Assembly (NCBI GenBank): GCA_029559475.1
Contig: JAKQBN010000030.1
Span: 62,001 to 126,000, forward strand
From: a bacterium
GTDB lineage: Bacteria > UBA4055
Direction: 5' to 3'
DNA: 64,000 nt
Shown piece by piece: positions 8,186 through 17,737 of the stretch (positions are counted from its first letter, which is position 1; every line of letters starts with the position of its first letter). The notes under the pieces are model-generated. The model saw only the letters and a list, made by a program, of their open reading frames with translations. It was not told the DNA's origin and ran no database searches. Position numbers and translations under genes: made by a program.

Positions 8186-8242
8186 GAAAAACCATCATTG
8201 CGCTTGAATTACAACTCGATTCAAGGCGGAACGCTTATTAAT

Positions 8243-9274
8243 TTAATTCTCTTTACTGTTTTCTTCCAATGCTTTAACGGCTTTTTCAATATCTTTGACC
8301 TTATAGATCAGATCCGGAAGTCTGCCGAGACATGCGTCGATCTTCCTCTGCTTTGCGATCTCCCTTGAAGGAGTACCTGTAACAATACTCCCATCCTTCA
8401 GATTCCCGGCTATCCCTGCCTGAGCTCCGATCATAACTCCGTTGCCGATCGTAATATGCCCGACAAAACCTACCTGACCGCCGATCATGCAGTGAGAACC
8501 TATCTTCGTACTTCCTGAAACACCTGATTGTGCCGCCATGACAGTATTTTCCCCGATCTCAACATTATGGGCTATCTGAAGCAGATTATCAAGTTTAGCG
8601 CCTTTTTTAATCACTGTCGAGCCTAAAGTAGCTCTGTCAACGCAAGTATTAGCACCGATTTCTACATTATCTTCGATAACAACATTGCCTACTTGAGGTA
8701 TTTTGTCGTATTCCGACTGATTAGGAGCGAATCCGAACCCGTCGCTGCCTATAACCGCCCCGTTCTGAATGATCACATTATTGCCTATCACGCAATTCTC
8801 GCGTATAGAAACATTTGAATAGATTATCACATTATTCCCGATCTTCACGTTCTGCCCGATCGTGACGTTCGGCTGTATCTGGACATTGTCTCCTATCACG
8901 CAGTTTCTGCCGATTGAAACAAAAGCGCTTATAGAAGGATCTATTCCTATCACTGAGCCGTCTGAAATGAATGACATTCTGTTAACGCCTTTTTCAGCGG
9001 GCGGTACTGGAGGATGGAATGCGATTAGCACCTTTAAAAAGGACTGATACGGATTCTCCGATCTTAAAAGCGGAATATTCCTGTCGGTTTTAAAATCCTT
9101 CGGGACAATGACTGCTCCCGCGTTCGTAGTTTCTATCTGATGGAAATACTTCGGATTATGGAGAAAAGCTATTTCTGAAGCTTTAGCCGAATCTATCTTA
9201 GCTATGTCGGTTATATCGATTTCCGGATACTCGGTTGTACTTCCTATGATTTCAGCTATAATATTCAGCTTCAT
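8243..9274 (-). CDS. lpxD: UDP-3-O-acylglucosamine N-acyltransferase
   Basis: Adds the second, N-linked hydroxyacyl chain to UDP-3-O-acylglucosamine in lipid A synthesis. The 343 aa fit the family. The N-terminal uridine-binding domain (1-100) contains ASEIAFLHNPKYFHQIETTNAGAV-type sequence. A long left-handed beta-helix of hexapeptide repeats follows (IGRNCVIGDNVQIQPNVTIG and on). The catalytic-type His lies in LLQIAHNVEIGENTV near residue 239. It is the last gene of an envelope operon: only 2 bp separate it from the PorX-like gene. Its presence shows that the organism makes lipid A and so has an outer membrane. Confidence 0.96.
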   Translation of the reverse strand: MKLNIIAEIIGSTTEYPEIDITDIAKIDSAKASEIAFLHNPKYFHQIETTNAGAVIVPKDFKTDRNIPLLRSENPYQSFLKVLIAFHPPVPPAEKGVNRMSFISDGSVIGIDPSISAFVSIGRNCVIGDNVQIQPNVTIGQNVKIGNNVIIYSNVSIRENCVIGNNVIIQNGAVIGSDGFGFAPNQSEYDKIPQVGNVVIEDNVEIGANTCVDRATLGSTVIKKGAKLDNLLQIAHNVEIGENTVMAAQSGVSGSTKIGSHCMIGGQVGFVGHITIGNGVMIGAQAGIAGNLKDGSIVTGTPSREIAKQRKIDACLGRLPDLIYKVKDIEKAVKALEENSKEN

Positions 9275-9276
9275 TT

Positions 9277-10839
9277 TTATCCCCTGTTTTTTCTTTTTAA
9301 TATCATTACCGGAAGTATAACTTCCTCAAGGCTTACACCGCCGTGCTGAAATGAATTCTTTATCTGCCTGTAAAAATCGTTAAGTCCCTTTTCGAAAACA
9401 AAACAGTGATCTTCTTTCGCTAGTATTATATTCATCCCCTTAAATGAGGAAGGCATTTTATAATCCGCGGGTTTCTGCCAGAAAAAAGTCTGTTTTTTAT
9501 TCGACGTTGTCAGATTCTTACCGAATTTCAGGCGCAATCCGCTGCTGATAAAACCGTCACCGGACACCTTGGTGTATTTATTGATAAGTTTTGCACCGTG
9601 ATCCGTCGTGATGACTATCCTGAATCCCATTTCGCCGAGACTCGTTATGATCCTTAACAGAGATGAGCTGCTGAACCAGCTTTTTATTGTCGAACGGTAC
9701 GAACTCTCGTTGAACATCATTTCGCTGACCAGTTCGCCCTTCTTTTTATCGTGAACAAGAAAATCCACCATGTTCACTACCAAAGCGAAAAGAGTAGTAT
9801 CCCTGAGTTCATTCATGCCGGATTCGATCTTAGCGAATTCATCTATCCTGTAAGCTTTACTGTATTTCAGCTTTCTGCCCAGATCTAATCCTGAACTGAT
9901 CAGTTTTTTTTCTAAAAGCTCTTTTTCGAACCTGTTGCTGCTTGACTCGTCATCGTAATTCACGTTCGAGAATTCAGGATGTTTTTCTTCTATTTCAGAT
10001 GGAAATAATCCTGAGAATATTGCGTTCCGCGCGAACTGGGTCGCAGTAGGCAATATCGAATAGTATGACTCCTTGATAATTGAAAAATTTTCCTTTAAAA
10101 CCTCCTCTATCACGCTCATCTGATCGTAAGGCAGACAGTCTATTACGATAAAAGCAGTTTTCTCAGCCTCAAGATCAGGAAGAACGAATTTATCGAGAAC
10201 TTCATTTGAAAGAACCGGTCTCTCCGACTGATCCGAAATCCATTTATGATAATTTTCCTGAATGTAATTACCGAAAGTCATGTTCGCGCTGCGTCTTAGA
10301 TCATCAAAAGTCTCCGCGAGATTAATGTCCTTTATCTCGTCAAGCCTTAAATTCCATCCGGTGATCATGTGATTTATAGTTATCCAGCCGTTGAAATCGG
10401 GATCTTTGTCTATCATTCCCGAAATGACTTTATAATTCTTTATGTAATTTTTCGACATGTTATCGCTGATCAGATCTTCTTTTTCAAGATTTTTTCTGAT
10501 GCTGAGATATAGCTGGAGAGGACTGACCGGTTTAGTCAGATAATCGTCGATCATATTACCTACCGCTTCAAGAAAAATACCCTCTTCTTCAGATTTTGTC
10601 ACCATCACAGCTTTGATATCTCCGTCAGCCGCTTTTATCTGCCGCAAGGTCTCGAGTCCGTCCATCCCGACCATCATTTCGTCGAGTATTACAAGATCGA
10701 AATCTTTCTGTTTTACAAGCCTGATCGCGTCGTACCCGTTAGTAGATGTCTCGAGCTCATAACCCTTGCTTACCAGATACAGTATATGTGGTCTTAAAAG
10801 AGATATTTCATCATCTACCCACAGGATCTTTCCCGTCAT
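9277..10839 (-). CDS. PorX-like response regulator with PglZ (alkaline phosphatase superfamily) domain
   Basis: A 520-aa two-domain protein. Residues 1-120 are a CheY-like receiver with acidic pocket D9-D10, phospho-acceptor D53 (VILDEMM), T81 and K103 (DDYLTKPVSP). After a helical linker, residues about 225-515 form a PglZ domain of the alkaline phosphatase fold (FIVIDCLPYDQM, ILPTATQFARNAIFSG, VITTDHGAK). This architecture and length are those of PorX, which in Bacteroidota regulates type IX secretion genes and whose PglZ domain cleaves oligonucleotides. The start ATG overlaps the stop of the DUF4292 gene (ATGA), and lpxD follows by 2 bp. No PorY kinase or T9SS structural gene is in the window, so the link to T9SS is unproven here. 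Confidence 0.85.
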   Translation of the reverse strand: MTGKILWVDDEISLLRPHILYLVSKGYELETSTNGYDAIRLVKQKDFDLVILDEMMVGMDGLETLRQIKAADGDIKAVMVTKSEEEGIFLEAVGNMIDDYLTKPVSPLQLYLSIRKNLEKEDLISDNMSKNYIKNYKVISGMIDKDPDFNGWITINHMITGWNLRLDEIKDINLAETFDDLRRSANMTFGNYIQENYHKWISDQSERPVLSNEVLDKFVLPDLEAEKTAFIVIDCLPYDQMSVIEEVLKENFSIIKESYYSILPTATQFARNAIFSGLFPSEIEEKHPEFSNVNYDDESSSNRFEKELLEKKLISSGLDLGRKLKYSKAYRIDEFAKIESGMNELRDTTLFALVVNMVDFLVHDKKKGELVSEMMFNESSYRSTIKSWFSSSSLLRIITSLGEMGFRIVITTDHGAKLINKYTKVSGDGFISSGLRLKFGKNLTTSNKKQTFFWQKPADYKMPSSFKGMNIILAKEDHCFVFEKGLNDFYRQIKNSFQHGGVSLEEVILPVMILKRKNRG

Positions 10840-11576
10840 AATGATACCTCCGCGAACCCTGCAGGATTTTCATTTATATCCATTTTAGTATAAAATAGAG
10901 TAAGTTTAGTTGGCGGATTGAAAGTCCTGAACCTTATCCTTTTAGGCATAATATAGCCGTTATCCGAACTGAAATAATCGTATTCGCGCTTGAACATAAG
11001 CTCGCGTTCGTAATACTGCGAAACTTCCGTAATGAGAAAATTCTTATTGACCGTAACGAACTGATATTCTTTTTCGTTCAATTCTATTCTGAAATTTATC
11101 CTGTCTTTTTCCCTTCCCGTTATTTTAAAAGGGACTTCAGAAGGTTCATAGCATAAGAGCGAGTTCTTAAGTTGAGAAACAGTAATATCCATTCCCGTTA
11201 TTCTTTTTACGGAATTCTCACCGCTTTGCCCGGTGATCAGGATTTTATTGAAGTAATTGACAGCCTTTACTGAGTCTTTATTAATAAACAAAACAGCTTC
11301 AGTCTCGCCGACAAGCCCGTTGATCTCTATATATACTGTGTCGTTCCTGGAAATATAAAGATATCCGCTCGACTGATTTTTATCAGAGGGTGTTGAGTAA
11401 GAAAAATCAAATTTCCCCGACACCGATCTCAGTTTTCCGTAATTTTGATTAATTACGTACAGGATCTGATCTTCGCTTGCAGTATCCAGGTCGTATTCCT
11501 TTAAATTCATTCCGCTATAAAAGCAGCCTGTAATAAATAACGTCAGCAGCAATACTATTAAAAACTGCGCTTTCAT
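10836..11576 (-). CDS. DUF4292-family outer-membrane lipoprotein
   Basis: A 246-aa lipoprotein with signal peptide and lipobox FITGC (Cys18). The rest is a LolA/LolB-like beta half-barrel as in the DUF4292 family: LRSVSGKFDFSYS, GYLYISRNDTVYIEINGLVGE, then LLCYEPSEVPFKI. Known relatives sit beside TPR proteins in Bacteroidota. Its ATG follows directly on the TPR gene stop and its own stop overlaps the PorX-like start (ATGA), so translation is coupled on both sides. A function in lipoprotein or envelope-lipid handling is inferred from the LolA-like fold. Confidence 0.8.
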   Translation of the reverse strand: MKAQFLIVLLLTLFITGCFYSGMNLKEYDLDTASEDQILYVINQNYGKLRSVSGKFDFSYSTPSDKNQSSGYLYISRNDTVYIEINGLVGETEAVLFINKDSVKAVNYFNKILITGQSGENSVKRITGMDITVSQLKNSLLCYEPSEVPFKITGREKDRINFRIELNEKEYQFVTVNKNFLITEVSQYYERELMFKREYDYFSSDNGYIMPKRIRFRTFNPPTKLTLFYTKMDINENPAGFAEVSL

Positions 11577-12995
11577 TTACAGAGCCGCCTTTAGTATAAG
11601 GCTGCTTTTTAAAATTATATCCGAAATCATTATCGCTGTCTTGTTTATCTGAATGTTATCGATCTCACCGGCTTTGTTTAGTGCTTTTTTAATAACTTTC
11701 AGATGCTCTAAAAGCTCTTCGGAACTTGGATCGTTCAGCACGTCGGCATTCTCAAAGATCCCGTCCATTATTTTCTCGGCTTCTTCGATTTTACCTGATT
11801 TATAGTAAATCCAAGCTTTTGTATCGAGAAAAGTAACGGATCCCGGCCTGTTTTTTAGAGCTTTCTCGATATATTCGGCCGCTTTATCCAGATCCTTAGA
11901 ATTCTGTGCAAGCTGATATGAGTAATTATTAAGAAGCTCGGCATTCTCCGGGTCTTTTAATATGCCTTCCTTATAAGCTTCAAGGCATTCAGCTTCCATT
12001 TTGTATCTGCTGAAAACCGTTGCCATTATCTGATAGAGATAAGTTCCTTCGGGAAATCTTTTTTTCAGGCCGTTATAAACTGTTTTTGCTTTTAGAACAT
12101 CTCCGGATTTCACGTAAAGCTCGGCCAGCTGAAGCAAGAGGGAGCTTTCCGGATATTCTTTAATGCCGTCCAATAGAGTGTTCCTGGCTTTTGTAAAATC
12201 ACCTTTTTCAGAATACAGCTCGGCGATATCGGCAAAATATTCAGGCTCTCCGTAGGTTATTCTTGTCATTTTCTCCAGCATTTCCGCGGCTTTGTCGAAC
12301 TTTTTATTGAAAATATACTCATCAAATGCGTAACGGTAAATAAGATAAGGCAATTCAGGCTGATCTTTTTCTAGACTTGCGATAATTTCCGATATCTTCT
12401 CCGTATTGCCGTCAGCTCTGGAACAGATCTGCATTTTTATCATAGAAAAATAAAGATCATACGCTCTGCCGTATTTATTCTCAAGAGCGCTGTTTATCAT
12501 ACTTTTAAATTCGTTGTTGTCGGAGAATAAATTCAGCCTGTCATTAATTTTCTGATTCAGAACTGCGGCTGCAGTAATGATCTCTTTATCTTTGAGCATC
12601 CCTGCAAGAACTGAATCAAGAACTGTTTCAGCACGTTTTTTATTTCCTTTCTTAAATTCATACAGATAGAGATATATACCCGACCTGCCGAGATCGAATC
12701 CTTTATCAAAAAGATCGTTAAGTATATTATATCCCTCCACGGGTTCATCTGACCTGATGAGCTCAAGCGCAAGATTGATCCTTATGTGATCCGATCCCGT
12801 TTCGCTGTAGGCTTTATCGAAATATTTCTTTACGCTTGCCGTATTTGCAGCCTGACTGCTGAGTATACCCCACAGATAATCGGACACCACAGGCCTGTTG
12901 TAATTGAAATAACTTTTTTTCGTCACGGCAAACGATGATGAAGCTATCAGGGCTAAAATAAATGCCAGCAATGTTCTTTTATTCATTTTTATCAT
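11577..12995 (-). CDS. Secreted TPR-repeat protein
   Basis: A 472-aa exported tetratricopeptide-repeat protein: signal peptide in residues 1-26, then helical repeats from about 60 to 430 (for example ADIAELYSEKGDFTKARNTL, LQLAELYVKSGDVLKAKTVY, AELLNNYSYQLAQNSKDLDK, AWIYYKSGKIEEAEKIMDG). TPR arrays act as protein-binding scaffolds, here most likely in the periplasm. Its start overlaps the lipoprotein gene upstream by 17 bp; a second ATG three codons later (12986) is also possible and neither has a clear Shine-Dalgarno sequence, in line with coupled translation. It is the second gene of the lpxD operon. Confidence 0.85.
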   Translation of the reverse strand: MIKMNKRTLLAFILALIASSSFAVTKKSYFNYNRPVVSDYLWGILSSQAANTASVKKYFDKAYSETGSDHIRINLALELIRSDEPVEGYNILNDLFDKGFDLGRSGIYLYLYEFKKGNKKRAETVLDSVLAGMLKDKEIITAAAVLNQKINDRLNLFSDNNEFKSMINSALENKYGRAYDLYFSMIKMQICSRADGNTEKISEIIASLEKDQPELPYLIYRYAFDEYIFNKKFDKAAEMLEKMTRITYGEPEYFADIAELYSEKGDFTKARNTLLDGIKEYPESSLLLQLAELYVKSGDVLKAKTVYNGLKKRFPEGTYLYQIMATVFSRYKMEAECLEAYKEGILKDPENAELLNNYSYQLAQNSKDLDKAAEYIEKALKNRPGSVTFLDTKAWIYYKSGKIEEAEKIMDGIFENADVLNDPSSEELLEHLKVIKKALNKAGEIDNIQINKTAIMISDIILKSSLILKAAL

Positions 12996-13608
12996 ATACC
13001 GATATCATTACACTGTTACCTTCGACAACCACTGAGGACGATTTAAAATCCTCTCTGAATCGTACCGTAATCTGTACCGATTCTTTGTATTCGATGAACT
13101 TGATCTTTGTCACATGTGCTTTATTATAAATATATTTTTTTACCGAAGGGCTGAATTTACCTTTATAAAAAGTTATATTGAAAAAATTATCCCCCGAAAA
13201 AAATGTCGTAATGTTGTTCTTAGGATTGTCGCCTTTAAAATTCAACAGCATGAGAATACCGTTGGTTTTCTCGGAAATCTCTAAACCCGAAACGGTATAG
13301 GCAGCCTTATCCGGAGCTACAAAGCTTACTTGATCTTCTGTAATATCAGGTTCGTCTTTTAGCTCATCTGACGCGGATTCTTTTTTCATATCGGTTATTG
13401 GCCGGGGAGCTGCAGAAGTTTTTTCGGGAATAACCTCTTTTTTTTCAACGGGATATTCTACTTTCACCTGTTCTTTTTTAGCGGGTTCTTTTTCCCGCCC
13501 GGTTATTTCCTGTTTATTATCTGGATGATCACCAACTGCCGGTTTTAAAGCCGAGCACGCTGTAAAGATCAAAAATCCCGCTGCAATTATCATCGCTATG
13601 TACTTCAA
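12979..13608 (-). CDS. Lipoprotein with AMIN-like C-terminal domain
   Basis: A 209-aa lipoprotein (signal peptide, lipobox FTAC with Cys18). Residues 25-105 are a Lys/Glu/Pro-rich low-complexity linker (KEPAKKEQVKVEYPVEKKE). Residues 108-205 form a beta domain like AMIN domains (VSGLEISEKTNGILMLLNF, VTKIKFIEYKESVQITVRF, VEGNSVMISVY), which bind peptidoglycan or envelope partners. The linker would let the domain reach from the membrane to the cell wall. The start codon is TTG at 13608 with AAGGCGG just upstream. It is the first gene of the lpxD operon. The AMIN assignment is by pattern and not certain. Confidence 0.65.
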   Translation of the reverse strand: MKYIAMIIAAGFLIFTACSALKPAVGDHPDNKQEITGREKEPAKKEQVKVEYPVEKKEVIPEKTSAAPRPITDMKKESASDELKDEPDITEDQVSFVAPDKAAYTVSGLEISEKTNGILMLLNFKGDNPKNNITTFFSGDNFFNITFYKGKFSPSVKKYIYNKAHVTKIKFIEYKESVQITVRFREDFKSSSVVVEGNSVMISVYDKNE

Positions 13609-13664
13609 TTTCCGCCTTCTACTTTATTTTACACAACTTAAACTTTTGTAATATACTAAAGTTT

Positions 13665-16600
13665 TTACTTTTCCGCTTTATTTTCTTCAATGCTTTTTAA
13701 AAGATCATTAACAGAATCGAGACCATGTTTATATCCGATCTTCTCGAAGACCTTTTTAGCCTTTACAGCATATTCTTCAGCCTTAAAATCATCCTTAAAA
13801 TTGTCGAAATATGTATATGCTAAATTGTAAAGGGCTTTACCTTCAGAATGAATGTCATTATGCTTTTTTGAATATTCAATCTGGAGTTTATAATATTTGA
13901 GGCTTTCAGCAAGTTTGCCGGTCTCCGCGTAGCAGTTAGCCAGATTACCGTAGCTGTGGCCTACCATTTCTATGTTGCTTATCTCTTCTGAGAATTTTAG
14001 ATTCGCTTTATATATCTGAATCGCTTTGCCGTATTCTTTTTTATAAAAATACGCATCTCCTCTGTTGTCATTAACGATAGCCAATTTCAGTTTATTTCCT
14101 GTTTTATTCAAGATAACTTCTCTCTGATCGCAAAGTTTTATCACTTCATCATATTTCTTTTTTTCAAGCCTTATGTTTGATAGAGACTGCAAAAGGCTTT
14201 CTTTAAGCTCTATTTTCGATGTCCTTTCCACGAGCTTTATTCCTTCCATAATGTGTTTCTCGGCTTTTCTGAAATCTCCTTTAACATAACTGACCTTTGA
14301 AAGCCCGTCTATCGCCCTCATGACAATATTATAATTATGTATCTTCTTTGCTTCAATAAATACTTTCTCATAATATGATTCCGCTTTCATCATATCTCCG
14401 GTCTGCCCATAAGACGAAGCAATGTTCTGTAAAGCAGTGAGTTTTTCATTGATCAGGCTGAATTCTTCTGATATCCTTATCATATCTTCGTATATTTTAA
14501 CCGCTGATTTGAATTCTCTTTGTTTGAAGAATTTCATAGCGAATACGCTAAGAGCCCAGACTTTTAACCTGATATCTTTCGTTTTATCTGAAAGGTACTC
14601 CAACCTCAGAAGCATTTTTAAAAGTTTGTTACTGTCTCCCAGGTAAAAGTATGAAGTCGCTGCATCAATAAGTCCTTCCAATTCTATGTCGTCTGTTGCG
14701 AACGAAGTCATTTTTTCAAATTCAGCAGCTGCATTTTTATAATCCGAAGCCCTTTTTAGAATATTTACCTTTTTAACCTGTGCTTTCTGATATAATTCAC
14801 TGCCCTGTTCGGAATTTTCCATAATTTTCTCTGTAATAGCTATTACTTCGCTTCTCTTTTCCATCATTTTCAGCAATTCGATATCAATAAAATAGCTTTC
14901 AAGTTTATCTTTAGTACTCATCTTATATTTTCTGAAAAGCTTAAGGTAATTGAATGCCTCTTTGTAACTGAATTTGTTTTTCGCTGATTCAGCTGATTTC
15001 AGAAGATAGAATTTTGCCTTGTCCTTGTCGAGAGTATTCCTGTAATGAAAAGCAAGCAGTTCGTAAGCGGCCGCCAGATTGTCTTTATGATTTTTTTCGT
15101 AAAGCTGAGCTATTCTCAGATGGTATTTTCTCCTAAGCGAGAATAAAAGCGTCTCGTAAGCGACTTCCTGAGTTATGGCGTGCTTGAAAAGATATTCGTT
15201 ATCTGCAGATTCTTCGAATATCGTAAGATCGACCTTTGTAAGATCGAACAGGCTGTCTTTTATATCGAGCCTTTCAGATATTTCTTTAAGATTCTGAAGT
15301 TGCTTAAGAATGTCGAACTGAAAGATTCGGCCTATTACGGAGGCTATTTTCAGAATTGTTTTGCTGTTCTCATCAAGCTTATCTATCCTGGAAAGAACGA
15401 TGTCGTTCACATTATCCGGTATCTTTATCGATCTGATCGAAGGCTTGATCCTGTATTTTGTTCCGACCTGATCTGATATTACTGGAACAAGATCACCGTC
15501 GTTCTTCAGACCCAGAAGTATTTCCTCCATAAAAAACGGATTACCCTTCGTTTTCTGATGAATATCTTTATATATCCTGTCAGGAATGTTAATAAGACTG
15601 AATTTATTTAAAAGAAATTCCCTGCCTTCTTCATATTCGAGATTATTGAGCTCGATATTATAAGATTTCTTATTTTCTTCAAACCTGCACATTATGGTGT
15701 CAGGCCTGAAAACAAAATTAATACATCCGGAGTTAGATCCCGGATCATAAATATTCAGAAGATCATGGAAAAAATCCGATGAAGATGAATCTATCCAATG
15801 AGAATCCTCAAGATATAAAACAGCTTTATCTTCAGAAATTATCTTATTGAATATAGATAGTGCTATTCCTGTAAATAAATCTTTTAATCCCGGATCAGGA
15901 TCATCTGAACTACTTTCCTTCCACGATAAGAATGAGGAATACAGATCTGTGTTCTCCTCTTCTCCAATAGATTTCATCAGTGATCTCAACTTCTTTAACT
16001 TAAGATTCAGCGGATCCAGAATATTTACTCCGGCGAATTCAGCTATAAATTCTTTAACCGCAAAGAAAGGATTGTTTTTCGTATATGAAAGGCAGCCGAC
16101 AAGATAACACCGGGAACTTTTCTCCCTTTCTTCAATAAGCCTGCTAACAAGAACTGATTTTCCCAGTCCCGCTTCGGCTTTAATGTTTATCAGAACAGCT
16201 TTTCTTTTTTTTACAGCTTCCCAATACATTTCCTGCTCTTTTTTCCTTCCGATCAGCTTTATTTTTTTATGCTTTTCTGTTTCTGTGAACGTATTGAAAT
16301 CATACGCAGAAAAAAGTTCAGCTACGCCTTTCAGATTTAATTGTCTCTCAGGACCGGTATTTATTCCGGAGATCCTCTCTTTGATCTTTGATGAAATGAT
16401 CACTTCATTTATTCGGGCTGAAGCCATCAGTCTTGCGCTGATGTTAACTGTATTTCCTATAACGGTAAATTCTCTTCTGTCTGAAGCTCCTACAACTCCG
16501 AAATAAATATTACCGTTGTTTATGCCCGCTTTTAAATCTATGCCTGAAGGTTTATTAAGCTTGATCTCCTGAATAGCTCTCAAAGCGTATTCTTCATTCT

Positions 16601-17516
16601 TCTCTGTAGCTACCGGAGCGCCAAAGAGAGCTATAATTTTATTCCCCTTATCGCCCATATCGATCTTATTTATAAAGCCCTGATATTTTTTTACTGTCGA
16701 TGATGTTAAAGAATAGAACTCATTGAGAAGTCCGTAATTAAAATCGCTGTCATATTCTACTCCCGTAAAGTTCATAAAAATCACAGCGCAGTTCCTAAGT
16801 TCCCCTTTTTCCAATGCGCCCGCATCTTCCCTGACTATCAGTTCATCGTCTATAAAAGATTTATACCATTCGTACTCTTTCTTATCTGATCTTTTCAGGA
16901 TAGTTCTGTTTGATTTCTTCCCTTTTGAAAACTCTTCAATATCAAGTTCGTAAAAACTGTCTCTTTTTTTACATTTTCCGGCAGCTTTTTTCATACCTCC
17001 CGCAATTATTATTTCACCCTGAACCGCGTGATGTTCGCATTCACAGGCTGTATCGAGAGTATCTCCGGCAATGAAATACTGTTTATTTTCATTTCCGAGC
17101 ATTCCTATAATTGATTCACCGTAAGCGATCCCGATCTTCATTTTAATAGAACAGTCACCTGCTATGGTTTTTATTTTATAAAATCTCCTTACTGCAGCCT
17201 GCATATCGACAGCTGTTAGAACTACGTCCTCCTTATTTATCTGCTCAGGGAAAAATACTGTTATCGCGTCACCACCGAATTTATATACTGACCCGCCTCC
17301 GAGAGTAACTATACCGATCAGATCCTCGAATACTTCATTCAATATTCTCGATATTTCTTCAGATCCTTCTTTTCCTTTTGCTGTCAGCTTTTCCGACAGC
17401 TGCGTGAAACCTGAGAGATCTGCGAACATTACAGAACCTTCTATACGTAAATAGCCGTTCTTTTTAATTTCTTCGTAAACATCGGCGAAATGTTTAGGTA
17501 CATATTTTGACAACAT
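13665..17516 (-). CDS. Soluble-type class III adenylate cyclase (C1-C2-AAA ATPase-TPR)
   Basis: A 1283-aa protein. Two cyclase domains: C1 (about 20-190) has the metal-binding Asp33 (FADLSGF) and Asp83 (KFGGDAI) but no transition-state Asn/Arg. C2 (about 240-405) lacks the first Asp (Asn249) but has Lys284, Thr351, Asn358 and Arg362 (IGNTVNISAR). Together they make one complementary active site; the Lys/Thr pair points to ATP and class IIIb. Next is an AAA/STAND ATPase with Walker A AEAGLGKS near 447-454 and YLEDSHWID (Walker B). TPR repeats fill about 840-1270. This is the layout of mammalian soluble adenylyl cyclase. I prefer the ATG at 17516 (AGGA upstream) to 17543, since a promoter -10 at 17545-17550 would put the transcript start at about that codon. 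Confidence 0.88.
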   Translation of the reverse strand: MLSKYVPKHFADVYEEIKKNGYLRIEGSVMFADLSGFTQLSEKLTAKGKEGSEEISRILNEVFEDLIGIVTLGGGSVYKFGGDAITVFFPEQINKEDVVLTAVDMQAAVRRFYKIKTIAGDCSIKMKIGIAYGESIIGMLGNENKQYFIAGDTLDTACECEHHAVQGEIIIAGGMKKAAGKCKKRDSFYELDIEEFSKGKKSNRTILKRSDKKEYEWYKSFIDDELIVREDAGALEKGELRNCAVIFMNFTGVEYDSDFNYGLLNEFYSLTSSTVKKYQGFINKIDMGDKGNKIIALFGAPVATEKNEEYALRAIQEIKLNKPSGIDLKAGINNGNIYFGVVGASDRREFTVIGNTVNISARLMASARINEVIISSKIKERISGINTGPERQLNLKGVAELFSAYDFNTFTETEKHKKIKLIGRKKEQEMYWEAVKKRKAVLINIKAEAGLGKSVLVSRLIEEREKSSRCYLVGCLSYTKNNPFFAVKEFIAEFAGVNILDPLNLKLKKLRSLMKSIGEEENTDLYSSFLSWKESSSDDPDPGLKDLFTGIALSIFNKIISEDKAVLYLEDSHWIDSSSSDFFHDLLNIYDPGSNSGCINFVFRPDTIMCRFEENKKSYNIELNNLEYEEGREFLLNKFSLINIPDRIYKDIHQKTKGNPFFMEEILLGLKNDGDLVPVISDQVGTKYRIKPSIRSIKIPDNVNDIVLSRIDKLDENSKTILKIASVIGRIFQFDILKQLQNLKEISERLDIKDSLFDLTKVDLTIFEESADNEYLFKHAITQEVAYETLLFSLRRKYHLRIAQLYEKNHKDNLAAAYELLAFHYRNTLDKDKAKFYLLKSAESAKNKFSYKEAFNYLKLFRKYKMSTKDKLESYFIDIELLKMMEKRSEVIAITEKIMENSEQGSELYQKAQVKKVNILKRASDYKNAAAEFEKMTSFATDDIELEGLIDAATSYFYLGDSNKLLKMLLRLEYLSDKTKDIRLKVWALSVFAMKFFKQREFKSAVKIYEDMIRISEEFSLINEKLTALQNIASSYGQTGDMMKAESYYEKVFIEAKKIHNYNIVMRAIDGLSKVSYVKGDFRKAEKHIMEGIKLVERTSKIELKESLLQSLSNIRLEKKKYDEVIKLCDQREVILNKTGNKLKLAIVNDNRGDAYFYKKEYGKAIQIYKANLKFSEEISNIEMVGHSYGNLANCYAETGKLAESLKYYKLQIEYSKKHNDIHSEGKALYNLAYTYFDNFKDDFKAEEYAVKAKKVFEKIGYKHGLDSVNDLLKSIEENKAEK

Positions 17517-17544
17517 AGTCCGATCCTGTTTTTGTTTATTCATG

Positions 17545-17573
17545 AAAATACATTAATATTAGTGTCAATTCAA
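17545..17573 (-). promoter_or_regulatory. Candidate promoter of the cyclase gene
   Basis: Minus strand: TTGAAT (17573-17568), 17-bp spacer, TATTTT (17550-17545) preceded by TG. A TTGACA also overlaps this stretch but lacks a good -10. Transcription would begin near 17538, which supports the downstream start codon at 17516. Confidence 0.4.
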
Positions 17574-17591
17574 CTTTAAAATATATAATAT

Positions 17592-17717
17592 GCGAGACAT
17601 AATTCATATAAAAACGGATAACGTTTACCCCTCTTTACCAGCCGGTACGAAATCAGCTATAAAGTGGCGATCGGCCTGATGAGGCAGGGTCAGTTTTGAG
17701 ATGAAGTTATGTCGAGC
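17592..17717. mobile_element. MITE-like element, copy 1 (126 bp)
   Basis: Imperfect terminal inverted repeats: GCGAGACATAATTCA at the left, TGAAGTTATGTCGAGC at the right. Read on the minus strand it aligns over its whole length with the 125-bp element at 45993-46117. The two share an internal block (GCGATCGGCCTGATGAGGC on the plus strand here) and a central ACC/GGT stem. It has no coding capacity. It lies between the 3' end of polA and the cyclase promoter. Its ends match each other less well than those of the other copy, so it is probably older. Confidence 0.75.
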
Positions 17718-17737
17718 TATAAACCTTATTGAAAAGG

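Noticed and set aside
8150-8368. Plus-strand frame spanning the inverted repeat and the 3' end of lpxD
   Set aside because: It lies mostly in the terminator/repeat and antisense to lpxD, and has no ribosome-binding site or recognisable domain.
12557-12772. 71-codon alternative frame on the same strand inside the TPR gene
   Set aside because: Frame-shifted shadow of the TPR gene, whose own frame is continuous with clear repeats.
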